A stretch of 64,000 nucleotides of DNA from Eleusine coracana subsp. coracana (lineage: Eukaryota; Streptophyta; Magnoliopsida; Poales; Poaceae), in assembly GCA_032690845.1 (NCBI GenBank), contig CM064426.1:68312403-68376402 (forward strand), given 5' to 3'. The translations under genes and the position numbers were made by a program. The notes under the pieces were generated by a model that saw only the letters and a list, made by a program, of their open reading frames with translations, did no database searches and had not been told where the DNA came from. Of this stretch, positions 1-10,494 are shown piece after piece (within the stretch, counting starts at the first letter, position 1; every line of letters begins with the position of its first letter).

Positions 1-2570
1 ATTTGGCCATGATGATCAGATACAATATAGAACAAGTGCCACACTGTAAAGCAGAACTTTGAATATGCATTGTTGTATTTGTTGTCTGTTATGCAATGTT
101 TTCTCCCCGATTTGTGAGGAGTTTGATTTGTAGTTGATATTTGTATATCATGAGTTGTAGTCGCTTCTCAAATTTATTGATTTCTCAAAGATGAATAATG
201 AATTGCTGCTTCATTGTTCTGTTGAAAATGCAAACTTGGCGTGCTCTTGACATTGTTTACATGAACCTTCTTTCAACGTTTAATTTCTTGTACATGTGGA
301 CATATTGTTTGCTTCACCTTATTTTCTCCGCATGTGGACACATAAGGTAGGTATTGTCCACATGTACAAGCTTCCAAAACCTATTGGCTATTGCTCTTTT
401 GGTATACGGGGCTGAACGGGAAAGAAGAGTGATAGTCGTTGTGGTACATGTATGTGGCTGACAGTTGGAGCTAAACGAAAGATTGCGTCCTGGTAATCAA
501 TCTAAACCAGACGTCTTAGTTCTTTTAGAGGGTTTAGTCATCTTTGTTTTTTGCAAAATTGTAGCGTCATTTGGCTTCGTTTCGTTTGCTTAATGTAAGG
601 TCACATTTCGTATGAACTCATGCCATTTGTCCTCGTCCATGGAAAGAGTGCGGATTCTATTGTATTATTTAATACTGTTTTTCCTTCAGGGGAAGGGTGC
701 AGAAACTGGAGAATCTATGCATCATAGTGACAGTATTTTTCTGCCAACTTGCATGTTTTCCTATGAATCTAAGTGCCACACGGTGGTTAAAATTTGTCAT
801 ACTTGATGACACATACGTTGCCCGGGTCGCAAAGCATGAAAAGGAATTGTGACGTAAACCAGAATGGAATGTTCGGTAGTGCAAGTCCTTTTCTCACTAG
901 GACGTTCTTGCCAAGATCCAGGGCCTCCAGTTGCAATTTCAACTTGACCTTGTCACACATGTGATCCACTTACAAGACTTGAGCGGGGCTAAAAAGACGG
1001 GGAGTTAAACACTAAGATAAAAGGCAAGGATAAGTGTTTGAGAAATGGTGGATATGTTGGAGAAGCTTAGATAATTAAGGGCAATTTTTGTGGGAAATTT
1101 TTGTAGTCATTCTAAGTTTGTAATGATTTGAAATCTAACTATCCGAACAAGAAATCCTATATGTTAGTACTTAGTAGATAGAAGTTTAGCTAATGAGTTC
1201 ATATGACTTTAGGTTGCATCATCTTTTCATATCCGATGGAGACTTGTTAAGGTATATGCTACATGGAGATACTTTAGGTTGCTTTAGCTGAAATGAGGAC
1301 GCATAAAGGGGCATTGGTTATTCCGTCATGGTCATGTATGACAAACACAAACCACACAATGATAAGAGAGGAAAAATCATCTCTATAGCCAGCATCAGTA
1401 AGGTCCAGTTGATTTAATACGGGGTCAAGAAAGCCATTACCACAATGTTCTTCAACTCTTCTCTTTTTTTTTCTGGGATTTCGTCGTATTTCGTGTCTAT
1501 ATATAACACCACCATAGTTACTACGCAAGTTCATGACTCGAGAATTGTGGTATCATATTTGGCATCGCAAGCATCACATTAGCTGGCTGGTTGATCAATT
1601 CAAAAAGGCATCCATTCACCAAATATAAATATGGATCACATCAAGCTTAGCTTCTCTAGTTAGCCACGTAAGACATGAGGTAATCGCCAAAAGGTGATAT
1701 CTGGCCATGAAAAGGACCCAGTCAAAGGAGGATGGGGTATATGGGTAGCTTTCAATGCCTTTCTTACAGCCTTTTTCATCGTCGCACATCGAAGTACTGT
1801 GATTAAACTAATAAGTAACATCAAGCTAATGTATGACAAATATCACCCTCAAGACTAATAGATGATTCCCTCCCATAACTGGTTAGGTAACTTACTGAAT
1901 TTCCATTGTCATCTTTGGATGCTTATTGTGTGACGTATTATCTTTAGAGGTGGCTTATAAATAAAATAACCTATGGAATGGTTTTATCTTTCTTGTTATT
2001 ATTTGACAATGTTCCTACAATCTGCAGTTAACTTGTACATAAATGAATTAATGCTAATAGCCTCCTAGTCTCACCGAACCACTGTTTGTGTAGCCTCCCA
2101 TCACTCTCTATTTCTCTCTCGGTGTCTCCCTCCTGTGTGTAGTAGCATCACATGAGACAATGTACATGTAATAACCTCTGCAATGTACATGCAAGTCCGA
2201 CGACTTAAGTGACAGGATTTTAACACCACTGAGATGCTTGTACATGCAAGTCCGACGATTTACCTGTCAAATGAGTAGGCAACCCAGTCAGCAGAAGCCA
2301 ATAATATCACTAGCCTGAGTAAATTAATTATGACAAAACAAGCGCGCAGAATTAACAAGATGTACAATCTCACTCACTGGATCTCCCTGTCCCCTGAGTA
2401 ATCCCTGTATCTGGAGCACTAAAACTATACGATATAAATAGTCATTATGTTGGCGTCAGCAGAGACAGGTACAAGTAGAACAAAACAAACTATGATCATC
2501 ACCTGCTGTCCAGTATGAACAAAACGCACAAACGCAAACGTCAAATGAAGAGCATCCTCGCCTCCTCATC
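1..2570. other. Gene-free upstream region
   Basis: I see no convincing coding exon, RNA gene or transposon end here. The longest open frames are under 90 codons and have no recognisable domain. A short motif (GTACATGCAAGTCCGACGA) occurs twice, near 2188 and 2241, as an imperfect duplication. The last few hundred bases probably hold the promoter of the ERF gene that follows. The first few hundred bases could be the 3' end of a gene lying before the window, but nothing proves it. Confidence 0.5.
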
Positions 2571-2580
2571 TATATATATA
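2571..2580 (+). promoter_or_regulatory. Probable TATA box of the ERF gene
   Basis: A run of alternating T and A (TATATATATA) lies about 95 bases before the ATG at 2675. That spacing fits a plant core promoter with a short leader. No other TATA-like run is closer. The transcription start is not visible and is inferred to lie near 2605-2615. Confidence 0.5.
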
Positions 2581-2674
2581 CACTGCCAGTTACTCGTCAT
2601 CCTCAATATCTCCTCCCACGCCAAGCTGTTGAGCACTTGAGCTTGATCTCGCGTCGGCAGTAATAATCGTGTCC

Positions 2675-3820
2675 ATGGCAACGAGGAAGCGGAAGGCGTT
2701 CGACGCCGTGGAAGAGTTGAACAATTCACCATGTTCGTTATTACTGTCGATGGACGCGTGGGCGTCGTCGGGTAGCAGCAGCATCATGTCCCAGCACCAG
2801 CAGCAGCAGCAGGGAGAAAGCAGAGCAAGGAAGCGTTTCGTAGGCGTGCGTCAGCGTCCGTCGGGGCGGTGGGTGGCGGAGATCAAGGACACGATCCAAA
2901 AGATCCGCGTGTGGCTCGGCACCTTCGACACCGCCGAGGACGCCGCCCGCGCCTACGACGAGGCCGCCTGCCTCCTCCGCGGCAACAACACCCGCACAAA
3001 CTTCTGGCCACCCATCAAGGCGCAGCAGCAGCGTGTCCCGGCGGTGGTTCCGACCTCGCCGCCGGCGCTGCCGCCCAAGGTGGCCAACCTCCTGCTGCTC
3101 CGGCTCCGGCGGGCGCGCAACCAGCAGCTCCTCCTCAACGCCGCGGCGCAGATTCATCAGGAGGAGGAGACGTCGTCATGCCATGAACCGAATGGCGCCG
3201 GCGAGGAGGGCGGCGGATTATTCCAGGTCGACGACTACCTAAGCTACGACGATAATGGCGGCAGTGACGTCACCACCAGCTTTTCCTCCCAGGAAACGGA
3301 GGGAGAGGAAGAGGACGAGCTGGACTTCCAGTTCATGGACGCCGCCGCGTCCCCGGCGGCGGCGGGGTGCTCGCCGTTCGAGGTGGTGGCGGCGGAGCTC
3401 GGCGTCGCGGTAGAGGTAGTGGACAACACCGGCGATGGCGAGCCGGCGACGTCCGGCGTGGAGGAGGTGGTGAGGAGGATCGAGTACGAGAGGAAGGTGT
3501 CGGCGTCGCTCTACGCGCTGCACGGCGTCTCCGAGTGCATCAGCATGATGACGACCGCCGACACGATGATGCGAGACCAACTCGCCGGGCTCAGGGAGGC
3601 CTGCCTCCGGAAGAAGCACGACGACGCTGCTGCCGTTCAGCTTCAGCCGCCGCGGCATCATTTGGGAGAGCAAGAACCGGCCGCAGCTCAGGAGGAAGAA
3701 GCGTGTTCATCGGGCGGCGACACGGCGGAGAAGACGTCGTCCGGGGAGAGCGATGTCGACGTGCTGTGGAGCTCCTTGGACCTGGCCCCGTTATGTTCAT
3801 GCCGTTGTCGTTGGAAGTAA
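2675..3820 (+). CDS. AP2/ERF-domain transcription factor, RAP2.11/ERN-like
   Basis: Single-exon gene for a 381-residue nuclear DNA-binding protein of the plant ERF family. The ATG at 2675 is the first in-frame ATG, close behind a TATA box. One AP2 domain spans about residues 54-110, with GVRQRPSGRW, the WLG core at 80-82, ARAYDEAA at 91-98 and a closing NTRTNF. Domain position 14 is Val and position 19 is Asp, a mix of DREB-like and ERF-like diagnostic residues. The version FVGVRQRPSGRWVAEIKD is typical of the RAP2.11/ERN branch. A basic KRKAF stretch lies at the N-terminus and a poly-Gln run before the domain. The C-terminal half is acidic and Ser/Gly/Ala-rich, with one conserved-looking helix (RRIEYERKVSASLYALHG), perhaps for activation or partner binding. 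GC at third positions is very high, usual for grass single-exon factors. Family is certain; the subgroup is inference. Confidence 0.95.
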   Translation: MATRKRKAFDAVEELNNSPCSLLLSMDAWASSGSSSIMSQHQQQQQGESRARKRFVGVRQRPSGRWVAEIKDTIQKIRVWLGTFDTAEDAARAYDEAACLLRGNNTRTNFWPPIKAQQQRVPAVVPTSPPALPPKVANLLLLRLRRARNQQLLLNAAAQIHQEEETSSCHEPNGAGEEGGGLFQVDDYLSYDDNGGSDVTTSFSSQETEGEEEDELDFQFMDAAASPAAAGCSPFEVVAAELGVAVEVVDNTGDGEPATSGVEEVVRRIEYERKVSASLYALHGVSECISMMTTADTMMRDQLAGLREACLRKKHDDAAAVQLQPPRHHLGEQEPAAAQEEEACSSGGDTAEKTSSGESDVDVLWSSLDLAPLCSCRCRWK

Positions 3821-4313
3821 CGACAGCTTATAGATAGTTGATCTGTGATCGTTCACAACTTCAGATGACAAACTCTCTGGTCAGCTGAACGTGCTATATG
3901 TTTTGTCGTCCTATATATGTTGCCCCACAACTTATTGCAAATAGGGGTAACCCCGATCGAAGCCAATAATCGTTCAAATACAAACAATGAAAAACAGATT
4001 TCAATCAATTTTTTTTTTAGTCTTACTACAATCAAATTGTTTACGGCCTAGAAAGGTGACCTTGAGAGAACTACCTGGTGTTGCCGGAACATCACAATCG
4101 ATCTAGCTACCTCTGTTCTGTTCTTGCTTGCTGGTGACTAACATCAACGAGTTTCAGATCATTTCTTGTTCTCTCCTTACCAGTGATTGCTTCAACCGAG
4201 TCTTACCTTGTTAGCCCTTTATTAATTAAACACTCACACTGATCACGAGTTGATAATTAACTTAATCCATTCTCTAATACAGGTCCCTCAAGCACGTAAC
4301 ACGGTATGATAAA
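3821..4313. other. 3' flank of the ERF gene
   Basis: AT-rich sequence after the ERF stop codon. It should contain the 3' UTR, but no clear poly(A) signal can be singled out. No coding potential or repeat end was recognised. Confidence 0.4.
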
Positions 4314-4495
4314 CGGATTTTCTAGATTTCAGGCGCCTGAAAACTTTCAGTCAATGCTTTATTTCTTTGTATTTTTTTGTTTTTTATAGGATTTTTTATA
4401 TAATAATTAGAAACCGTTAGATATAGAATCTATGGCTCAAAATCGGTGATTGAAAGTTCAACAAACTTTCAGACGCCTGAAAATTAGCAACTCCC
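4314..4495. mobile_element. Mutator-like MITE, 182 bp, with 9-bp TSD
   Basis: Terminal inverted repeats of about 29 bases: the left end contains TTTCAGGCGCCTGAAA and the right end, reversed, TTTTCAGGCGTCTGAAA. The element is flanked by a perfect 9-bp direct repeat TATGATAAA at 4305-4313 and 4496-4504. A 9-bp duplication is the hallmark of Mutator-like transposition. It has no coding capacity. A sequence relative lies at 53400-53556, sharing the interior from the TTATAGGATTTTTTATATAA stretch onward. Confidence 0.85.
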
Positions 4496-5579
4496 TATGA
4501 TAAAATACCAGTTCAATTACAATACATGCTACTACTCTACTCTCCCCTTTATGCGGCGTGAAATGCAGGGCCAGAGTTTTGGAGGCATTAGTTCAAAAAA
4601 CGAAATATGGCCCTACTTTTAAGAAATAAATAATCAAAATGTAATTCTATTTTATAACTGAACATTTCTTCAATCTAGAATACTAATGCTAAGACATAAT
4701 TAATATTCTTGCTAAAATAACAAATAGTGAAAATCTGATATTTCTTACCGACATTATCATCTTTTACTAAAAAATTGTCATACTTTTTAATTCTATTATA
4801 TCAAATCTTTGTTTCTTCTTGTGCTTTTCACTCCCAGACTCATATTTTCTAGCTCTAGAAGACATGAGCAATACAAAAACACCTCCCTGTTTTATAAGAA
4901 CAAAAATAATTAACAGATGTTTGTTCTAGACTAAGAAGAAAATTCAGTTTGTGATCAAACGTAGTTACCTAGATGTGATGTGTAGAGCTAGGAAAAAATT
5001 GGGAGTTCACACGATCAGGCATATCTGTACTATCCCACCGTAATTCTAATTCCTGCCTCTACCTGTTGTTATGTGCCAGCCAATGAGGATTGCAGCTCGA
5101 TCAGTAGAAGAAGAAAAAAAATCGTGGACTCACCTTCACCCACCGGCTGATTGGAAATTTGAGGAGACAAGGCGGCGGAGAGATGAAACAATACAGCAGG
5201 CACCACGATCAACGATCTGTTCGTAGGATTAGAGAATTCGGGATCACGGTGCAGCAATTAGTGAGCCTGATTTGGACCTATTCTGAGTTATATTTTGCTG
5301 GGCCTAATACAGTAAGTATCTAAATTTGGGGGCCCTACGAATTTAGGGGCCTGGTTCCGTCGGTCACTCTGAACCTGCCATTGTATGGGCCTGGTGAAAA
5401 TGCCACGCCTCCCCCATGTCCTATTATGACCAACCATGATCAGGGGCATTTTGGGAATTTTCGGCAGGTGTTAAATGCTGCTATAAAATGGAGTACGTTA
5501 TTTGGCTATTCATTGCCGGTATTTCTCATAGCCTATATTGTTTGCTAAATTTTCATAAGACTGGACTCGCCATAACATA
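4496..5579. other. Intergenic, possible transposon remnant
   Basis: No gene seen. The piece from about 4566 (CAGGGCCAGAG) to about 5395 (GGGCCTGGTG) has GGGGCC-type blocks near both ends. It might be a decayed hAT-type element, but no target duplication could be matched. Confidence 0.3.
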
Positions 5580-5588
5580 ATATAAAAG
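5580..5588 (+). promoter_or_regulatory. Probable TATA box of the cysteine-rich gene
   Basis: A TATAAAAGG motif lies about 80 bases before the ATG at 5667. A second candidate, CTATAAAATG, lies at 5481-5490. Either would give a short leader. The nearer one fits best. Confidence 0.45.
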
Positions 5589-5666
5589 GGTAGGCCGTTT
5601 TATTAGTGTGGACCAAAAACAGTGTTAGCATAATAGCATCTACACTCAACTTTGTTGGTCAATTAG

Positions 5667-6067
5667 ATGGCAACCCAGAAGAGTGCGGCGTGTTCCATTC
5701 TTCTTGTGTTGCTAGTAGCCCTTGCATCAGGTACTCTTCTACCTCTATGACCCACATATATGCAGCACCAGCGAAAATCATCTTTGATGTCCATCCTTTG
5801 CCATTTATAGAAAGATAATCAGGTATTCTTTTAATTTCCCCTAAAAAAATTATTCTTAGGTCATGTGGCCAGTGCTGCCTGGAATACTACGGATTATCCT
5901 GCCTGTTGGACCCCTCAGATTACAATATGAGTTGCTTTCCAGTGGGGTACAAGAGAAAGCAATGTAAAAACTACTGTGTCAAGCAGGCAAATTTCGACGA
6001 CGGTGATTGTCTTGTTGTTGATGGTATCGTCGTTCGTTGCATGTGTCACATGTCAAACTGCACATGA
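5667..6067 (+). CDS. Defensin-like cysteine-rich secreted peptide (two exons; possibly a recent pseudogene)
   Basis: Exon 1 (5667-5730) encodes Met plus a classic signal peptide (hydrophobic core ILLVLLVALAS) and ends at a GT donor in phase 1. Exon 2 carries a cysteine-rich frame ending at TGA 6065-6067, with 11 Cys in its last 68 codons. It shows C-x3-C (CKNYC), then GDC, then CMC, the cysteine-stabilised alpha-beta pattern of plant defensin-like (DEFL) peptides. Two acceptors compete. AG at 5821-5822 keeps this frame open but adds about 12 residues from T-rich, intron-like sequence. The better-looking acceptor at 5858-5859 joins exon 1 to a different frame that soon stops. So this is either a functional gene using the first acceptor or a copy with a one-base frameshift. 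Such peptides are secreted, with roles in defence or pollen signalling; the role here is unknown. Confidence 0.6.
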
Positions 6068-6726
6068 AAATTATATATGTGGAACATCTATGTAAAAATT
6101 AAGAAAAGATATAATAAATCAAGTGAATAAATATATCATATTTGTCTAAGGAAGAATATATAGATAGTGTTCATTTAACCGAGTGTGAGGGTTCTATGAA
6201 CTTTCATGCACCACACTAAGAGACGGGGTATTTCTTTTAAAAAAACTAATTTAATTGCTTAGTATTTTGTAGCTTAAACACAATCTCCTCAAGCTCTCAA
6301 ATTAAGGTTTTTTTTTAATTTTAAACAAGCCTTTTTAAACTTATTGAAAAGAGTAAAGTGCATAGTCAATTCTTAAACTTGTCTAGTTATGTTACTTAGA
6401 TCCCATAATCCTAAATTACAATTTTGACTTTTTAAACTTAGACTCGGTATCATTTAGATCATTGTACCTTCTGATGCAGATCTAGCTTCTTAAGCTTGGC
6501 TTCATGTACTATATATATTCTCTATGTCCTATATTGTCAAAATATAAATGTTATCACAATTAGATTGATTAAATAGTAAGGGAGTCAATGCAAATTTGAA
6601 CACCCCAATGCACGCTATCATTGATCAATAAAAAACTCATTATTGAAAAAAAAAGCAATAAAAGAGTAGTAAACATTTTTTTTATCAACATCCAGCTATG
6701 GAACAAAATGAGAGGAGCTTCATTTT
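6068..6726. other. 3' flank and AT-rich intergenic sequence
   Basis: The first ~70 bases hold AATAAA-like signals (around 6110-6128) that could end the cysteine-rich transcript. The rest is AT-rich with no gene or clear repeat end. Confidence 0.4.
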
Positions 6727-6840
6727 CTAATCAGAAGAGCGAAGACGGGTGCTCGGAGCTCGGTGCTCATCCATCCCTGGCTTCTTTCCCTAACTCGAAG
6801 AGCAAAGACGGATGCTCGTTGTTCATCCATTCCTGGGGGT
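6727..6840. repeat. Imperfect two-copy tandem repeat (~65 bp unit)
   Basis: The motif AGAAGAGCGAAGACGGGTGC followed by CATCCATCCCTGG recurs as GAAGAGCAAAGACGGATGC followed by CATCCATTCCTGG about 65 bases later. No function can be inferred. Confidence 0.65.
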
Positions 6841-7389
6841 TTTTTTTTCTCTGCGGGAGACCGAGCCAGTTCCAGTGATGAGAAGAACATGCATGCTTCA
6901 CCCCTCACTCCTCTCCAAAGCCGCTGTTTAGCGAATCATTGAGCCGCTGCCAGCCACTCTGTTTACACAACCGCCGTTGCTCTTTTTCTTCTGTCTTCTG
7001 CGCGTTGCTCGCGCCTTCCTCCTGAGGCGCCACCGCCGGACGACATGTCGCCGGAGCTCGAGCTCTGCACGGCCACGCTAACAAGGAGCTCTGAAACACA
7101 ACGGGGTAAACCAGAGCTCGACCGAGGTCGAGCGGCGGCGCAACGGCGAGCCTGAGAACGCCGAGAAGCACGTCGCCGAGGTGCGGCGGAAGCGGAAGGA
7201 GCTCTGCTCGTCGTCGTTCGGCGGCGGCCGGCAATTGAAAAGAGAAGCGCGCAGAAACCTGGTCGTCGGGCCTGTTGACCGTGATCCGGGCCGCAGAGTT
7301 GAGAACCAACGGCTGGAAATAGCCCGAGTCCGCGTGGACCCTGGTCAATCTCCGTTGACCAGAACATTTTACGAAACACGCCCTCAATT
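6841..7389. other. GC-rich unassigned sequence
   Basis: GC-rich sequence with overlapping frames on both strands of up to about 160 codons, none with a recognisable domain. It may be a captured gene fragment inside an unbounded transposon. I do not call a gene. Confidence 0.3.
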
Positions 7390-7518
7390 GGATCGTGATT
7401 ATTGACCATGATCTAAATATTTACATTTACATCCCTAAAATGAATCGCGAGTACTAACCGCGATCCAAATATTTACACTTTACCCCCCAGTTTGGATCGC
7501 GGTCATTAATCGCGATCC
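7390..7518. repeat. Three palindromes spaced at exactly 52 bp
   Basis: Near-palindromes of 24-25 bases start at 7390, 7442 and 7494. The third reads GGATCGCGGTCATT then AATCGCGATCC. Each is followed by AAATATTT and a short spacer, so the array has a 52-bp period. It looks like a small array of inverted-repeat binding or fold-back units. No known family is recognised. Confidence 0.75.
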
Positions 7519-8513
7519 AAATATTTTGCAGTTAAGACCCTATACGTGATCCAATTTCCGCCACTGCTCCTCCCCATCTAGCGCCGCGACGGCGCCTGCC
7601 TCGTGCCACGTGCGGATCGAGTCCCCGCTCCTCCTCAGATCCAATCCGCGGCTGGTGGCCGCTTTCAGCCGTCATCGTCTCGGAGAAGAAGACCGGGCAG
7701 GCAAATATGCGGCGGAGATGCCGCGGGTGGGAGAATGACGGCCGCAGCCTGAGCCAGATCGGTCACCATCGGAGTGAGGGGAGGTCCGAGTTCGTCGAGG
7801 ATTCATCCACGCGGCGGCCGTCATAATAAGGTCACGATCTACAGCCACTGAAAAGTACTTGTGGCGAAAAGCGGAGCTTGTGTGATTACTTGTTCTCAAT
7901 TCTGTCAGACTCACAGCCCTTGGTGCTGAATTGGATTCATTCTCTCACAAGATGAGCTTGCTATCAGCGCTGCGCACGGAGTGGGATGGATTGAATGGGA
8001 AGAAGCATTGTTGATGAACAACTCTGAATCATCCTGAAGTAGTGGATCCATCTTGGCAACGAAACAATTTTCTGCTTGGCTCCATGCTTGCTCGGCAAGC
8101 TAAAAAGCATTCCTTTGCTGAATTCGGAATGTCAGGTTGTTCCAGCTAGCAAGCACGCTATATTTCTCGTGGATATGCCATTTTTAATTGGGTTTTTTTG
8201 CAAAATTAAATACTCTATCAAAAGCAGCCAATTCCAATCACATTTCAGAAAATTCCAATCACATTTTTTCTCTGCTAAAAACCGTAAAATGCCAGTTTCC
8301 ATAGACACAGGTATCTCTTGTGTAACATAAAAAAGATAATTAAGTCCTGGTTAAACTGGAATGTTTTATTCTGTTCAACGGCATAATACGTATATCCATT
8401 ATCTCGCATCAGAGATTAAACTGTAACGCCTCAAGTCCTGGTTCACGGTTCCAATATTAACGTGTGTTTGAAGCATTCATTTTTTCTAAGAATGTTAGAA
8501 CAGGAGCAAACTC
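7519..8513. other. Unassigned intergenic sequence
   Basis: A GC-rich block (about 7560-7960) followed by AT-rich sequence. No coding exon or repeat boundary is recognised. Confidence 0.35.
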
Positions 8514-10250
8514 GATGACAACAACAACAATAATAAAGCCTTTTTATCCCAAGCAAGTTGGGATAGGTTAGAGATGAAACTCATGGGAACCCAAAAAAGA
8601 AAATACAAAGAAACAAAAGCCAAAAGAAAGAGAAGAGGAAAAAAAAACGAGTAAGTAAGAAGGAAGAAAAAAAGATCACGGTTCCGACACGTCAATTGCT
8701 AGTCTCCAAGCGCTCTTATCCATAGCTAGCTCCTTAGGGATATTCCACGCCTTCAGTTCTCTCTTAACCGACTCGTCCCAAGTCAAGTTAGCTCGGCCTC
8801 TACCTCTCTTAACATTAGCATCTCTCTTTAGAACCCCACTACGTACTGGCGCCTGCGGAGGTCTCCGTTGGACATGTCCGAACCATCTCAACCGATGTTG
8901 AACCAATTTCTCCTTGATAGGTGCCACTATTATCCTGTCCCGGATATCTTCATTCCGTATTTGGTCTCTTCTTGTATGCCCGCAAAACCAACGTAACATA
9001 CGCATCTCCGCTACACTTAGTTGTTGAACATGTCGTCTTTTCGTAGGCCAGCACTCAGCACCGTATAACATCGCCGGACGAATTGCCGTCCTATAGAATT
9101 TACCTTTTAGCTTTTGTGGCACCCTCTTGTCGCATAAGACGACGGATGCTTGACGCCATTTCAACCAGCCGGCTGAAATTCTATGCCTAACATCTTCATC
9201 GATGTCACCGTCCTTTTGCAACACCGATTCTAAATAACCGAATGTATCCTTCTTGACCACCAATTGTTCATCAAGGCTAACGTCTCCATCCTCATGTCTA
9301 GTCGCGCTAAACTCACACGTCATATACTCGGTCTTGGCCCTACTAAGTCTGAAACCCTTGCACTCTAATGTGTGCCTCCACAGCTCCAACTTCCTTTTAA
9401 CCCCATCCCTACTCTTGTCAACTAACACCACATCATCAGCAAAGAGCATACACCAAGGGACATCACTCTGTACTTCTCGTGTGACCTCGTCCATCACTAA
9501 AGCAAATAAATAAGGGCTTAATGTTGATCCTTGGTGTAGTCCTATTTTAATCGGAAAGTCATTGGTGTCGCCATCACATGTCCGAACACACGTCCTCGCG
9601 TCCCTGTACATATCCTTGATGAGGGTAATGTACTTAGTTGGGACTTTGTGCTTCTCCAAGGCCCACCACATGACACTTCTTGGCACTTTGTCATATGCCT
9701 TCTCGAGATCAATAAAGACCATGTGTAAGTCCTTTTGCTCCCGATATCTCTTCATCAATTGTCGCATTAAGAAAATCGCCTCCATAGTCGATCTTTCAGG
9801 CATGAACTCAAACTGGTTTTGCGTCACACTTGTCACTCTTCTTAGGCGATGCTCGATGACTCTCTCCCAGAGCTTCATCGTATGGCTCATCAACTTAATC
9901 CCACGATAGTTAGTACAACTTTGAACATCTCCCTTATTCTTGAAGATCGGTACTACTATACTCCTCCTCCATTTTTCCGACATCTTGTTTGACCAAAAGA
10001 TGAGGTTAAAGAGCTTAGTTAACCATACTATGGCTCTAGCACCTAAGCATCTCCATACTTCGATGGGGATACCATCAGGGCCCATCGCTTTACCACTCTT
10101 CATCCTCTTCAAAGCTTCCTCTATCTCTGTCTTCTAAATTCTCCTCACAAAGCGTCTGTTGTTATTATCAAATGAGTCATCCAACTTAAGTATAGGACCT
10201 TCCTCCTCTCCGTTAAACAACTTATCAAAGTACTCTCGCCATCTACATGC
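8514..10250 (-). mobile_element. 5'-truncated RTE-type non-LTR retrotransposon (LINE)
   Basis: The minus strand reads through a reverse transcriptase and ends in a short trinucleotide tail (GTTGTTGTTGTTGTC at about 8518-8532, plus strand). Such a tail is typical of RTE-clade LINEs. The 5' end is cut at about 10250, so the endonuclease part is missing, as expected for target-primed insertion. It lies just beyond the 3' end of ALG11, in the same orientation. No target duplication could be matched with confidence. Confidence 0.85.
8676..10246 (-). pseudogene. RTE-type LINE reverse transcriptase (truncated)
   Basis: An open stretch of 478 codons (10112-8676) carries reverse transcriptase motifs in order: KGDVQSCTNYRGI near residue 59, VFIDLEKAYDKV with the first catalytic Asp at about 135, GLHQGSTLSPYLF at about 191, and the FADD catalytic box at 224-227. 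The C-terminal part has WFGHVQRR, usual in RTE elements. Reading upstream in the same frame (EYFDKLFNGEEE) meets a TAG at 10134-10136, which looks like CAG changed to TAG. So the apparent start is only the restart after that stop. The N-terminal endonuclease is absent. Not a host gene. Confidence 0.88.
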
Positions 10251-10494
10251 ACCTGAAATAATGATCAGTATTTCATCACTAGATTTAATGCTAATCACGT
10301 AGTAGTATATAACAAATTAAGTCAAGAACATTTTCTTTCCCTGTGATATGATTTCTTTACAATGTACATGATACACGTCTGTAAAAAAGGAACTCAGGAC
10401 AAAACTATGCAAGGCAGTACAAGATCCAGCTCTTTCAGTCTCAGTAAGTCAGAGTGTGAAACTTGTTAGTGCTTCAAACGTTGGTTTGTCAAGC

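Noticed and set aside
2741..3157. 138-codon open frame on the minus strand of the ERF gene
   Set aside because: It is antisense to the AP2 domain and open only because of strong GC bias; no domain and Arg/Gly-rich composition.
4566..5395. Possible hAT-type element with CAGGGCC and GGGCCTG near its ends
   Set aside because: End similarity is short and no 8-bp target duplication could be matched, so it is only mentioned as a possible remnant.
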